From CAZGXI01 sp964529715 (GTDB lineage: Bacteria; Chloroflexota; Anaerolineae; Aggregatilineales; Ch27), in assembly GCA_964529715.1 (NCBI GenBank), contig CAZGXI010000020.1:1-64000 (forward strand): a stretch of 64,000 nt of DNA, given 5' to 3'. Numbering within the stretch: the stretch's first letter is position 1; every line of letters starts with the position of its first letter. Below, piece after piece: positions 16,741 through 24,409 of the stretch. The notes under the pieces are model-generated. The model was not told the origin of the DNA. It made no database searches and saw only the letters and a program-made list of their open reading frames with translations. A program made the position numbers and the translations under genes.

Positions 16741-17994
16741 ATGGACCTCACACGGTTTGGACGACCTCGCGTCGTCGTTACAGGATTGGGAGCGCTCACA
16801 TCTTTAGGGACGGTCAAAACCCTCTGGGAAAATCTGAAGGCTGGGCGCTCCGGCATTCGCCGCATTCAGAGCTTTGACACATCCAATGTCGAGGTCAAGA
16901 TTGGCTCGGAAGTCGATTTCGATCCAAAAGAGTACCTTGATTACAAAGAAGCCCGACGGATGTCGCGCTGCGCCCAGATGGCCCAGGCCTGCGCGCGGAT
17001 GGCGATGCAGGATGCCGGCATGACCCATGAGGAACTGGCCGAGGAGTCGGACCGGATCGGCGTCGTGATGGGCACGGCCCTGGGCGGATTTGAAGTCAGT
17101 GAGCAAAGCACGTACCGCTATAAAGTAGAAGGACGCAAGCCCAGCCCGTTCGCCATCATCAGCGGCTTGCCCAATATGCCCGCTCACTATATCAGCCGCG
17201 AGGTGCAGGCCAAAGGGCCGCTGGTGGCCGTCAGCACGGCCTGCGCCAGCGGTACACAAAGTGTGGGCGAGGGTCTGGATTTAATCCGCAACGACCGGGC
17301 CGACATCGTGTTCGCAGGCGGCGTCGAAGGGCTGATGATGGAGTATGCCATTCTCGGCTTTGAGGCAATGACCGCCCTGGCGACCGGTTACAACGATCAG
17401 CCCGAAGCGGCCAGCCGTCCGTTCGACGCCAACCGCAATGGCTTTGTATACGGTGAAGGTGCGGGTGTGTTGATTCTGGAAAAGCTGGAACATGCCCTCA
17501 AGCGCGGCGCGCGCATCTATGCCGAAGTGTTGGGGTATGCCTCTTCGTCGGACGCTTTCCACATCGCCGCCATCGATCCAGAAGGCAAAGGCGCACAGCG
17601 GGCCATGCGCTGGGCGCTGGAAGATGCTCACCTTGCGCCGGAGGACATCGACTATATCAACGCGCACGGCACGTCCACGAAGGCCAACGACGCCATCGAG
17701 ACATTCGCCATCAAGAAGCTGTTCGGGGCGCATGCTTACAAGCTCGCCATCAGTTCTACCAAGAGCATGATCGGTCACTGCATGGGTGCAGCAGGCGCGA
17801 TTGAGGCGATAGCCTGCGTGATGTCGCTGGTAGAGAAGGTCATCCATCCGACGATCAACTACGAAACACCCGATCCCGAATGTGACCTGGATTACGTGCC
17901 CAATGTGGCGCGCGACGCCAACATTCGCACGGCGCTCTCGAACAGCCTCGGCCTGGGCGGGCAAAACGCCTCTTTGGTCCTAGGCGCCATTTGA
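16741..17994 (+). CDS. fabF: 3-oxoacyl-[ACP] synthase II (FabF)
   Basis: This 417-residue condensing enzyme performs chain elongation in type II fatty-acid synthesis. The catalytic triad is complete: Cys168 in VSTACASGTQSVG, His309 in NAHGTSTKANDA and His346 in MIGHCMGAAGAIEA, with the conserved Lys341. The start is ATG 16741 with AGGAG (16729-16733) overlapping the plsX stop. Unlike many bacteria, no acpP, fabD or fabG lies between plsX and fabF here. A terminator follows at 18020. Confidence 0.96.
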   Translation: MDLTRFGRPRVVVTGLGALTSLGTVKTLWENLKAGRSGIRRIQSFDTSNVEVKIGSEVDFDPKEYLDYKEARRMSRCAQMAQACARMAMQDAGMTHEELAEESDRIGVVMGTALGGFEVSEQSTYRYKVEGRKPSPFAIISGLPNMPAHYISREVQAKGPLVAVSTACASGTQSVGEGLDLIRNDRADIVFAGGVEGLMMEYAILGFEAMTALATGYNDQPEAASRPFDANRNGFVYGEGAGVLILEKLEHALKRGARIYAEVLGYASSSDAFHIAAIDPEGKGAQRAMRWALEDAHLAPEDIDYINAHGTSTKANDAIETFAIKKLFGAHAYKLAISSTKSMIGHCMGAAGAIEAIACVMSLVEKVIHPTINYETPDPECDLDYVPNVARDANIRTALSNSLGLGGQNASLVLGAI

Positions 17995-18019
17995 GACCAT
18001 CCTTCTGCTCAGCCTTAAC

Positions 18020-18055
18020 AGGGGGCACACGTTCGGTGGTGCCCCCTATGCTTTT
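18020..18055 (+). terminator. Rho-independent-type terminator after fabF
   Basis: A 9-base perfect stem AGGGGGCAC (18020-18028) / GTGCCCCCT (18039-18047) with a 10-base loop is followed by ATGCTTTT. The U-tract is short but position directly after fabF fits. Confidence 0.65.
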
Positions 18056-18079
18056 AGAGGATTTCGGTATTCTTTTGTG

Positions 18080-18108
18080 TTGCACCTGTCTGTTCCTTGC
18101 GCTACAAT
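18080..18108 (+). promoter_or_regulatory. Promoter of the NMT1-type ABC operon
   Basis: TTGCAC (18080-18085) and TACAAT (18103-18108) with a 17-base spacer lie about 95 bases before the lipoprotein start at 18204. Confidence 0.6.
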
Positions 18109-18203
18109 CGCCGACAGTTTGTACCTTTCAGAACAAACTGAATGTTGAGAACGTTTGAAAGTATCCTGTGTCTCACAATCAGGCTTCTAAGGAGTGTTTT
18201 GAG

Positions 18204-19259
18204 GTGTCGCCAAAAGCGCATTTCCCTGTTTTTTTGCTTGCTTTCGTGATCTTTAGCCTGGTTCTGTCGGGCTGCGGCGCAAACCCGTCCCCGACTCCCG
18301 CCGTTCAGGAGACGGAGGAAACCGCTCCGGCTGCAGAGACGACCGAAGAAGCGGTCGGCGCAGCGCAAGAAACGCCGTCTTTGCGGATGGCCTTGCTCCC
18401 TGTGCTGGACGTGCTGCCGTTTTTCATCGCGCAGGAGCAGGGTTACTTTACCGATGAAGGGCTGTCTGTCGAACTTATTCCTGTGAGCAGCGCCCTGGAG
18501 CGCGAGCAGTTGATGGCGGCGGGCGAAGTGGACGGCGTGCTGACCGATGTGATCGGCCCGGTTATCACGAATGCCGCTGAGGGGGGACCAACGGTGCGTA
18601 TTGTGGCAATGGCCCGCCGTGCCTATGCCAACGCGCCTTTGTTCCGTTTACTGGCAGCACCGGGAAGTGAGATCGCATCGCCTGCTGATCTGGCCGGTCG
18701 GGCAATCGGGATCAGCGAGAACTCGGTCATCCAGTATCTTGCAGATCGCCTGCTGGCCGCAGCCGGTTTGTCGGCAGAGGACATCGTTTACGAATCTGTA
18801 CCCGCTATTCCTACCCGGTTCAGTTTGATGATGGAAGGGCAGCTCATAGCGTCTATCCTGCCCGATCCGCTGGCGCAGGCGGCTATCGAGGCGGGGGCTA
18901 TCCCCGTCATCGATGACACTGCCCTGCCGGATCAGGAATTCAGTCAGAGTGTGTTGAGTTTCCGCAACGTGGTTCTGGCAGAAAAAGCAGAAGCCGTTCG
19001 TGCCTTTCTACGCGCCTGGAACCGTGCCGTCGAAGACCTCAATGCTGACCCGAACGCCTACCGCCAGTTGTGGATTGAGAATACCAGCGTGCCGGAGGCC
19101 GTCCGCGAAACTTATGTGATCCCACCTTTTCCGGTCAATGCCATCACCAGTGAGGCGGCCTGGAATGATGTGGCTGCGTGGCTGATCGAACGCGGCATCA
19201 TCGAGACGGCGCCCGCCTACACAGATAGTGTGGATGCGAGTTTCCTGCCGGAACAATAA
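18204..19259 (+). CDS. ABC transporter substrate-binding lipoprotein, NMT1/SsuA-like
   Basis: This 351-residue membrane-anchored binding protein has a lipoprotein signal ending LVLSGCGAN, with Cys24 as the lipidated residue, and an acidic linker rich in Thr and Glu. The NMT1/TauA-like domain follows: LRMALLPVLDVLPFFIAQEQGYF, VDGVLTDVIGPVITNA and IGISENSVIQYLADRLL. The start is GTG 18204 with AAGGAG nine bases upstream; a GTG at 18168 would add a 12-residue polar head in front of the signal peptide and is less likely. ATPase and permease genes follow. The substrate may be a sulfonate, a pyrimidine/thiamine precursor or nitrate; the sequence does not decide. Confidence 0.88.
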   Translation: MSPKAHFPVFLLAFVIFSLVLSGCGANPSPTPAVQETEETAPAAETTEEAVGAAQETPSLRMALLPVLDVLPFFIAQEQGYFTDEGLSVELIPVSSALEREQLMAAGEVDGVLTDVIGPVITNAAEGGPTVRIVAMARRAYANAPLFRLLAAPGSEIASPADLAGRAIGISENSVIQYLADRLLAAAGLSAEDIVYESVPAIPTRFSLMMEGQLIASILPDPLAQAAIEAGAIPVIDDTALPDQEFSQSVLSFRNVVLAEKAEAVRAFLRAWNRAVEDLNADPNAYRQLWIENTSVPEAVRETYVIPPFPVNAITSEAAWNDVAAWLIERGIIETAPAYTDSVDASFLPEQ

Positions 19260-19306
19260 GGCTGTGCGGCTAAGGGGTGCCTCTGCTGCATCCCTGGCGC
19301 AGAACC

Positions 19307-20086
19307 ATGATCGAAATCAGTGCACTCGATTTTCATTACGGCGCAGAGGAGAAGCCAGTGTTCGCTGGCTTCTCCTGGCGTGTTGCTCCCGGTGAGTCCT
19401 GGGCCATTATCGGGCCGTCTGGGTGCGGCAAGACAACCCTGTTGTACCTGATCGCCGGCCTGCGGCTGGCATCGCGCGGGCAGATTACCATCGGAGGACA
19501 GTTAGTCCGCCGTCCTCGACCAGGAACAGGGTTAATCCTACAAGATTACGGGCTGCTGCCCTGGGCCACTCTGCGGCAGAATGTGGAGTTAGGGCTGCGT
19601 ATCCGCCGCTTTTACGGCCCGGATGGTAAGCATGCTCCCCGTGGCAGCGCACCGACCGCTGCAGGTATCGAACAGGTGCAAACCTGGTTGGACCGCCTCG
19701 GTATTGCCGACCAGGGACACAAGTACCCTGGTCAGGTTTCAGGCGGGCAGCGCCAGCGTGCGGCTATCGCTCGCACGCTAGTTTTAGAGCCTGACCTGTT
19801 GCTGATGGACGAGCCGTTCTCTTCGCTGGACGCGCCGACCAGGGAAGACTTACAGCGTGTCGTGATGGATTTACAGCGCGAAACGGGGATTACCATGCTC
19901 ATCGTGACACACAGCATTGAGGAAGCAGTATTCATGGGCCGTCGTATTCTGGTGTTGCACGAACCACCTAACCATGCCCCACAGATCGTCGAAAACCCAG
20001 GTACGGGAACAGCGAGCTATCGCAGCCTGCCGGATTATCAACAGCAGTGTAACCGGCTTCGCACGCTGATGGGGCTGGCGGTCTGA
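19307..20086 (+). CDS. ABC transporter ATPase, nitrate/sulfonate/taurine type (SsuB/TauB-like)
   Basis: This 259-residue ATPase energises the neighbouring permease. Walker A GPSGCGKTT, the Q-loop in GLILQDYGLLPWATL, signature VSGGQRQRAAIARTL, Walker B LLLMDEPFSSLDAPT and VTHSIEEAVFMGRRI are all intact. The PWATL and SIEEAVF forms are typical of the TauB/SsuB group. Start ATG 19307 is chosen; GTG 19277 would add ten residues without a spaced ribosome site. Its stop overlaps the permease start by one base (TGATG). Confidence 0.9.
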   Translation: MIEISALDFHYGAEEKPVFAGFSWRVAPGESWAIIGPSGCGKTTLLYLIAGLRLASRGQITIGGQLVRRPRPGTGLILQDYGLLPWATLRQNVELGLRIRRFYGPDGKHAPRGSAPTAAGIEQVQTWLDRLGIADQGHKYPGQVSGGQRQRAAIARTLVLEPDLLLMDEPFSSLDAPTREDLQRVVMDLQRETGITMLIVTHSIEEAVFMGRRILVLHEPPNHAPQIVENPGTGTASYRSLPDYQQQCNRLRTLMGLAV

Positions 20087-20832
20087 TGCGTTGGACGTGG
20101 CGAAATCTGCTGTTGGGGCTGGGCATTTTCCTGGCCGGGTGGATTGCTCTGGCGGTTTTGATCGACCGGGCTATTCTGCCTTACCCCTGGCAAGTGATCC
20201 CGATCTTCTTCGCCCAACTGCCGGGCGAGTTGGGCCAACATTTCCTGGTAAGCGCATTCCGTGTGCTGGCGGCCATCGCGGCTGCCGTCGTGCTGGCCGT
20301 GCCAGCCGGATTAGGTCTGGGCCAGATTAAGGCATTGGACCGCATTTTCTATCCCGTGATCGCTATTGTCCATCCGATTCCCAAGATCGTCTTTCTACCG
20401 GTGATTCTGGTGTTGTTCGGATCGGGGGACGGCTCCAAAATTTTTCTGATCGCCCTGATCCTGTTCTTTCAAATCCTGGTCGTTGTAAGGGATGCAGCGG
20501 CAGGTCTGCGCCCAGAGTTGATCCAGTCGGTGCGTAGCCTGGGGGCCGGGCGGCGTGCCCTGTTTCGCTATGTCTATATGCCTGCTTCGCTGCCGGCGGT
20601 CCTCACGGCGCTACGCATTTCCGTCGGAACGGCGGTGGCGGTGTTGTTCATTGCTGAAACCTACGCCACGCGGTCTGGCCTCGGCTACTATATTGTGGTG
20701 CGTACCTGGCAGGCGCTTCGCTACCCGGAGATGTATGCGGGTATCCTGGCAATGGGTATCCTGGGGTTTGCTTACTACGTGGTCATCGACCTGTTGGAGC
20801 GGCGCTATAACCGCTGGCGGCAGCCCGAATAG
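20086..20832 (+). CDS. ABC transporter permease, SsuC/TauC-like
   Basis: This 248-residue integral-membrane permease has a first helix at about 8-27 and about five to six helices in total. The cytoplasmic EAA loop reads SVRSLGAGRRALFRYVYMPAS (ending at the PAS form). AETYATRSGLGYYIV is also typical of the family. It completes a binding protein-ATPase-permease importer in one operon, coupled to the ATPase gene by a one-base overlap. Confidence 0.9.
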   Translation: MRWTWRNLLLGLGIFLAGWIALAVLIDRAILPYPWQVIPIFFAQLPGELGQHFLVSAFRVLAAIAAAVVLAVPAGLGLGQIKALDRIFYPVIAIVHPIPKIVFLPVILVLFGSGDGSKIFLIALILFFQILVVVRDAAAGLRPELIQSVRSLGAGRRALFRYVYMPASLPAVLTALRISVGTAVAVLFIAETYATRSGLGYYIVVRTWQALRYPEMYAGILAMGILGFAYYVVIDLLERRYNRWRQPE

Positions 20833-20843
20833 AGGCGTTGGAG

Positions 20844-21554
20844 ATGGCTCATTTGCAGGGCAGGGAACGTGCGGATTACGTCCGGGGTATGTTTGGACGG
20901 ATCGCGCGCCGTTATGACCTGATGAACCGCCTGATGACCTTCGGGCAGGATCGACGCTGGCGGCGCTTTGCGGTAGAGAAGGCAGCGTTGCCTCCTGGCG
21001 GGCAGATGTTGGACCTGGCGGTGGGTACGGGCGATGTGGCCTTTGCCGCGCTGAAGCGCGATCCTACCCTGACGGTTGTAGGCACCGATTTTGCCCTGCC
21101 GATGATGCTTGTCGGGCGCGAACGCCCGACAGGAGAGCACGTGCGGTGGTGCCAGGGCGATGCGCTACACCTGCCTTATCCGGCTGATGCTTTTGACGCC
21201 GTCATTTCAGGCTACCTACTGCGCAATGTGATCGATCTGCAGCGCGCCCTAATCGAACAACTGCGCGTTGTCCGTCCGGGCGGGATGATCGTGGCGTTGG
21301 ACACCACCCCCCCACCCCGCTCATTGCTGCGCCCACTGATCGAAATCCACTTGCGCTACGTGATTCCCCTCTTGGGCCGTCTCGTTGCCGGCACGCCGGA
21401 TGCCTATCAATACCTGCCGAACAGCACGCAGGCTTTCAAGTCGGCAGACGATCTGGCCGCGCTGCTGCGCGAGGTTGGACTGGTGGATGTCAGTTTCCGT
21501 AAGTTCATGTTCGGAACGATGGCTGTCCACTGGGGGCGCAAGCCCAGCCCGTAG
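20844..21554 (+). CDS. ubiE: UbiE/MenG-type quinone C-methyltransferase
   Basis: This 236-residue SAM-dependent methyltransferase probably performs the last methylation of menaquinone. The family segment FGRIARRYDLMNRLMTFGQD opens the protein. It is followed by motif I DLAVGTGDVAF, DFALPMM, and the post-motif region FDAVISGYLLRNVIDL with LRVVRPGGMIVALD. TPDAYQYLPNST matches the C-terminal UbiE signature. ATG 20844 has AGAGG upstream and lies 11 bases after the permease stop, so it may be co-transcribed with the importer although the functions are not obviously linked. Confidence 0.88.
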   Translation: MAHLQGRERADYVRGMFGRIARRYDLMNRLMTFGQDRRWRRFAVEKAALPPGGQMLDLAVGTGDVAFAALKRDPTLTVVGTDFALPMMLVGRERPTGEHVRWCQGDALHLPYPADAFDAVISGYLLRNVIDLQRALIEQLRVVRPGGMIVALDTTPPPRSLLRPLIEIHLRYVIPLLGRLVAGTPDAYQYLPNSTQAFKSADDLAALLREVGLVDVSFRKFMFGTMAVHWGRKPSP

Positions 21555-21579
21555 AGACGACGTTCTGCCTGTGCTCCGA

Positions 21580-21608
21580 TTGTCTCCCAATCTGAGCAGG
21601 ACTATAAT
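21580..21608 (+). promoter_or_regulatory. Promoter of the TPR/TM protein gene
   Basis: TTGTCT (21580-21585) and a perfect TATAAT (21603-21608) have a 17-base spacer and lie 38 bases before the start at 21647. Confidence 0.7.
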
Positions 21609-21646
21609 CTTTCCAAAATACCCTTGTTCGCGGGGAGGCCGGGTGC

Positions 21647-22717
21647 ATGAGTGCGTCCAACGATCAGAAGCTAGAACAGGCTTACCGGTTGATTCAAGAC
21701 GAGCGGCTGGAGGAGGCTGTCGCCATTCTGCGTCCCGTTGTGGCTGCTGAACCGGACAACGCCGATGCCTGGTGGCTGATGGCGAACGCCGTCAGCGATC
21801 CTGAAGAGGCCCGTGAGGCTTTGCAGCGTGTCCTGGTAGCCAATCCCAACCATGTTGAGGCACGAAGCCTGCTGGATCGCTTGAACGAGCTGTATCCTCC
21901 ACTTCCTGAAGCAGCCTACAGTTCCTTCGAGTTCGGTGAAAGCGCCGACTTCGACGATCTGTTCGGGGACAGCGATGCGCAGACCGCTGTTCCGCCGCCT
22001 TCCACCCCGCCTGAAATGCCTGCCATCCGACGAGAAGAACCCCGTATCGGACGGTTAAGCACCGAAACTGAAGGGACGACGCCGGCGCTGGACCTGGATG
22101 ACCTGTTCGGAGAAGGAGAGCCGTCCTTGGCAGGGGATGAAGAATTGCCTTCCTTCGAGGGGGAGCCGGATTTCCTGTTTGGAGCCGCCGAAGAAAGGCC
22201 GCGTCGCCGTTCTTCACGCCGCACCTTACTGGCCCTGCTCGTTGTGTTAGTGCTCATCGGCGTTTTGGCAGTAATTCTGGTCCTCGGACAACAGCCGCCA
22301 GCCGATCAAGTCGCACTCGAAGTCCAAATGACGATGGTTCCCAATCCAACGGTTTCAGATACCGTGCAGGTTGTGCTGGACTCGGCGCAGAGCGCTGCCA
22401 ATGCGCAGACGCATCTTCTGGGTGGTCCGGCAACGGCTCGGCTTGAGGAGCGCGGCTTCGGCGCGACGCTGGTTATCCGGGTCTGCCGCCCGGCAGGAAC
22501 AGACCTGCCCCGTGCGATGGTGTTCGCTATGGAAACAGCAGCCCGTTTCGGTGTAGCTGCTCAGGATGAGATCGCCGCCGTTGGAGCTGATCTGGTGAAC
22601 TGTGACCGTCAAGATGTGTTAATGAGCGCCGCAGCGCCGATGGACCGTGTGGTGGCGTTTGCCAATGGCAGCCTTTCTGCCGACGCTTTTCGTGCAAGCT
22701 GGCAATGGAGTCCCTAG
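21647..22717 (+). CDS. TPR-containing single-pass membrane protein, unknown function
   Basis: This 356-residue protein is modular. Residues 1-75 hold about two TPR-like units (AYRLIQDERLEEAVAILRPV, ANAVSDPEEAREALQRVLVA). An acidic region (about 80-180) carries two short DDLFG motifs (FDDLFGDSD and LDDLFGEGE). A basic patch, RPRRRSSRRT, precedes one membrane helix, LLALLVVLVLIGVLAVILVL (about 190-210). The C-terminal 145 residues are presumably outside and resemble no family I know. ATG 21647 is preceded by GGGGAGG. The repeated DDLFG motifs may be short docking motifs; this is inference. Confidence 0.75.
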   Translation: MSASNDQKLEQAYRLIQDERLEEAVAILRPVVAAEPDNADAWWLMANAVSDPEEAREALQRVLVANPNHVEARSLLDRLNELYPPLPEAAYSSFEFGESADFDDLFGDSDAQTAVPPPSTPPEMPAIRREEPRIGRLSTETEGTTPALDLDDLFGEGEPSLAGDEELPSFEGEPDFLFGAAEERPRRRSSRRTLLALLVVLVLIGVLAVILVLGQQPPADQVALEVQMTMVPNPTVSDTVQVVLDSAQSAANAQTHLLGGPATARLEERGFGATLVIRVCRPAGTDLPRAMVFAMETAARFGVAAQDEIAAVGADLVNCDRQDVLMSAAAPMDRVVAFANGSLSADAFRASWQWSP

Positions 22718-23003
22718 ACGGATTGTCTTCCGTCGATCTCTAGGCAGGAGGCTAAGTCAACGACTGTCGCCTTTAGGCGACAGCTTGGGCCTCACAGCAT
22801 CGGCGGACCCGTTCAGCCGGGACGATAGCTAACCCGGCCTAGTCGATCCAACGACCGGCTGGTTGACCGCAGCCCGCCGCCCGGAGACGGCGCGTGTGCG
22901 GAGGGTATCCGACGTTGAAGTTTACGCAGACGACGTTTTCCCGCCTGCAACCTGCTATCTTCAGTTGGTCAGGTGCTGCAAACCGTTGCTCCGCAAGCGG
23001 AGT
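22711..23003 (+). ncRNA. Candidate structured intergenic RNA
   Basis: The 420-base gap after the TPR/TM gene has several nested inverted repeats. A closing helix pairs GATC..CTAGGC (22735-22745) with GCCTAG..GATC (22837-22848). Inside lies a perfect 8-base hairpin CTGTCGCC-TTTA-GGCGACAG (22764-22783) and a CCGGG/CCCGG stem (22817-22837). A further CTCCG/CGGAG hairpin is at 22989-23002. No known riboswitch signature was recognised. It could be a new leader RNA for the gene at 23140, or remnants of mobile DNA. Confidence 0.3.
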
Positions 23004-23070
23004 GCCTTGAGGTCAAGTATACCGTTCAACAAGCAAGAAAGGAGCAAGGCGCATTCCTCTGCCAGCAGTT

Positions 23071-23094
23071 AGCGGTCAGTAGTCAGCGGTCAGT
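23071..23094 (+). repeat. Short direct repeat AGCGGTCAGT
   Basis: Two copies of AGCGGTCAGT (23071-23080 and 23085-23094) are separated by four bases, within the gap 45 bases before the solute-binding-protein gene. The meaning is unknown; similar simple repeats occur in intergenic DNA. Confidence 0.4.
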
Positions 23095-23139
23095 GGGGAG
23101 CGACTTGCTGAAAGCTGAAGGTGGCAGTCTCCTGCGCCA

Positions 23140-24372
23140 ATGCTGATGATGAGCGACGTATCTCCCGGAACAACCGTTCGTGTCTTGCAAGAGGATTGGG
23201 CGCCTTTTCATAACCTGTATCGCTCGGCACTGCGCTTCACCGCACAGACGGGAATCAAGGTCGAAGTGACGCTCAGCCACATCCCTGAACTGTGGACGTT
23301 GATGGAGCGTAGCTTCACTGAGGACGGTCCACCCTTCGACCTGATCGGCTGCGATGAACTGCTGCTACTGCAATACGCCCGCGACGGTCACGTAGAACCG
23401 TTGGATGGCTATGTCACTGCCGACGGCTACGCACTGGACGATTTTGAGCCAGCAGCGATTGAAGCTGTCAGCTACCGAGGAACGCTGTATGGCGTTCCCT
23501 ACTGCGATGTGTCCAATGTGCTCATCTATCGCCGCGATCTCTTTGAGCGGTATGGTATTGCGCTGCCTCGGACGATGGATGAACTTACTTCCACCGCCCT
23601 GGCCGTGCAGGAAGCTGCCCGGCAGGATGGCATCACCGATTTCTACGGCATTACCCTGCGCGGCGCGCCGAGTTGCGGTTTGAACTTTTGGACGGTCGGC
23701 TCCACCTGGGCACCGGCGTGGGGCGTTCGCTGGTACGACATGGACGGTCAGCCCACCATCGATACACCCGAACACCTGGCTGCGTTGGAGCACTACGTTG
23801 ATTTACTCCGGCGCGCTGGCCCGCCGGAAGCGCCGACGATGGGGTTCGAGGAGTGTATGGCGACTTATCGCAGCGGCAGAGCGGCGATGGTGATCGAACC
23901 TGCGAACGAGGCTTCGATTGTCTACGACGCAGGCGGCTTTATCGCAGACAACACGATGACCGGACTCGTTCCGGCGGGTCCGCTCGGCACACGCCACGCT
24001 GGGCTGTACTGCCCGCCCTATGCTATTCCGGCCCGTTCGACAGTCAAGCAGGCTGCTTGGGAACTAGCGAAGTTCCTGTGCGCACCAGAACAATTGATCG
24101 AAGACGCGCAGCACAGTGGCTTTGTGGAAGTATCGCGCACGTCCGTGCTGCACGATCCGCGCTTCACGGCGCGTTTCCGCCCCGATCTATTGGAATCGAC
24201 GCGCGCCACGCGGGCTTTCGCACGCGGAGAACGCCCGGTCACGCGGCATTCGTTCGCCTTCGGAGACATCCTGGGGGAGGAGTACGCCCTGGTTCTCTCC
24301 GGCAAAAAGACGGGCCATGAAGCGTTGCAGAGTGCCCAGAAACGGATCGAAGACCTGGGACCTATCGACTGA
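23140..24372 (+). CDS. Solute-binding protein family 1-like, lacking a signal peptide
   Basis: This 410-residue protein has the fold features of sugar-type extracellular binding proteins. These include FDLIGCDELLLLQYARDGHVEPL, AVSYRGTLYGVPYCDVSNVLIYRRDLFE, CMATYRSGRAAMVIEP and a C-terminal KQAAWELAKFLCAPEQ segment. The N-terminus MLMMSDVSPGTTVRVLQEDW has no hydrophobic signal or lipobox. No in-frame upstream start would add one. Either it acts in the cytosol, perhaps as a ligand sensor, or it is exported by an unusual route. No permease or ATPase gene is next to it; the neighbour is a convergent sensor kinase gene. ATG codons at 23146 and 23149 are alternative starts. Confidence 0.75.
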   Translation: MLMMSDVSPGTTVRVLQEDWAPFHNLYRSALRFTAQTGIKVEVTLSHIPELWTLMERSFTEDGPPFDLIGCDELLLLQYARDGHVEPLDGYVTADGYALDDFEPAAIEAVSYRGTLYGVPYCDVSNVLIYRRDLFERYGIALPRTMDELTSTALAVQEAARQDGITDFYGITLRGAPSCGLNFWTVGSTWAPAWGVRWYDMDGQPTIDTPEHLAALEHYVDLLRRAGPPEAPTMGFEECMATYRSGRAAMVIEPANEASIVYDAGGFIADNTMTGLVPAGPLGTRHAGLYCPPYAIPARSTVKQAAWELAKFLCAPEQLIEDAQHSGFVEVSRTSVLHDPRFTARFRPDLLESTRATRAFARGERPVTRHSFAFGDILGEEYALVLSGKKTGHEALQSAQKRIEDLGPID

Positions 24373-24409
24373 GCAACATCTGCGAGAACGACAATTGCCG
24401 TCTCGATGG

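Noticed and set aside
22711..23003. RNase P RNA, tmRNA or a known riboswitch
   Set aside because: None of the conserved cores of these RNAs could be found on either strand by eye.
22863..23072. Small frame in the gap after the TPR/TM gene
   Set aside because: No ribosome site, basic low-complexity composition, and it runs through predicted hairpins.
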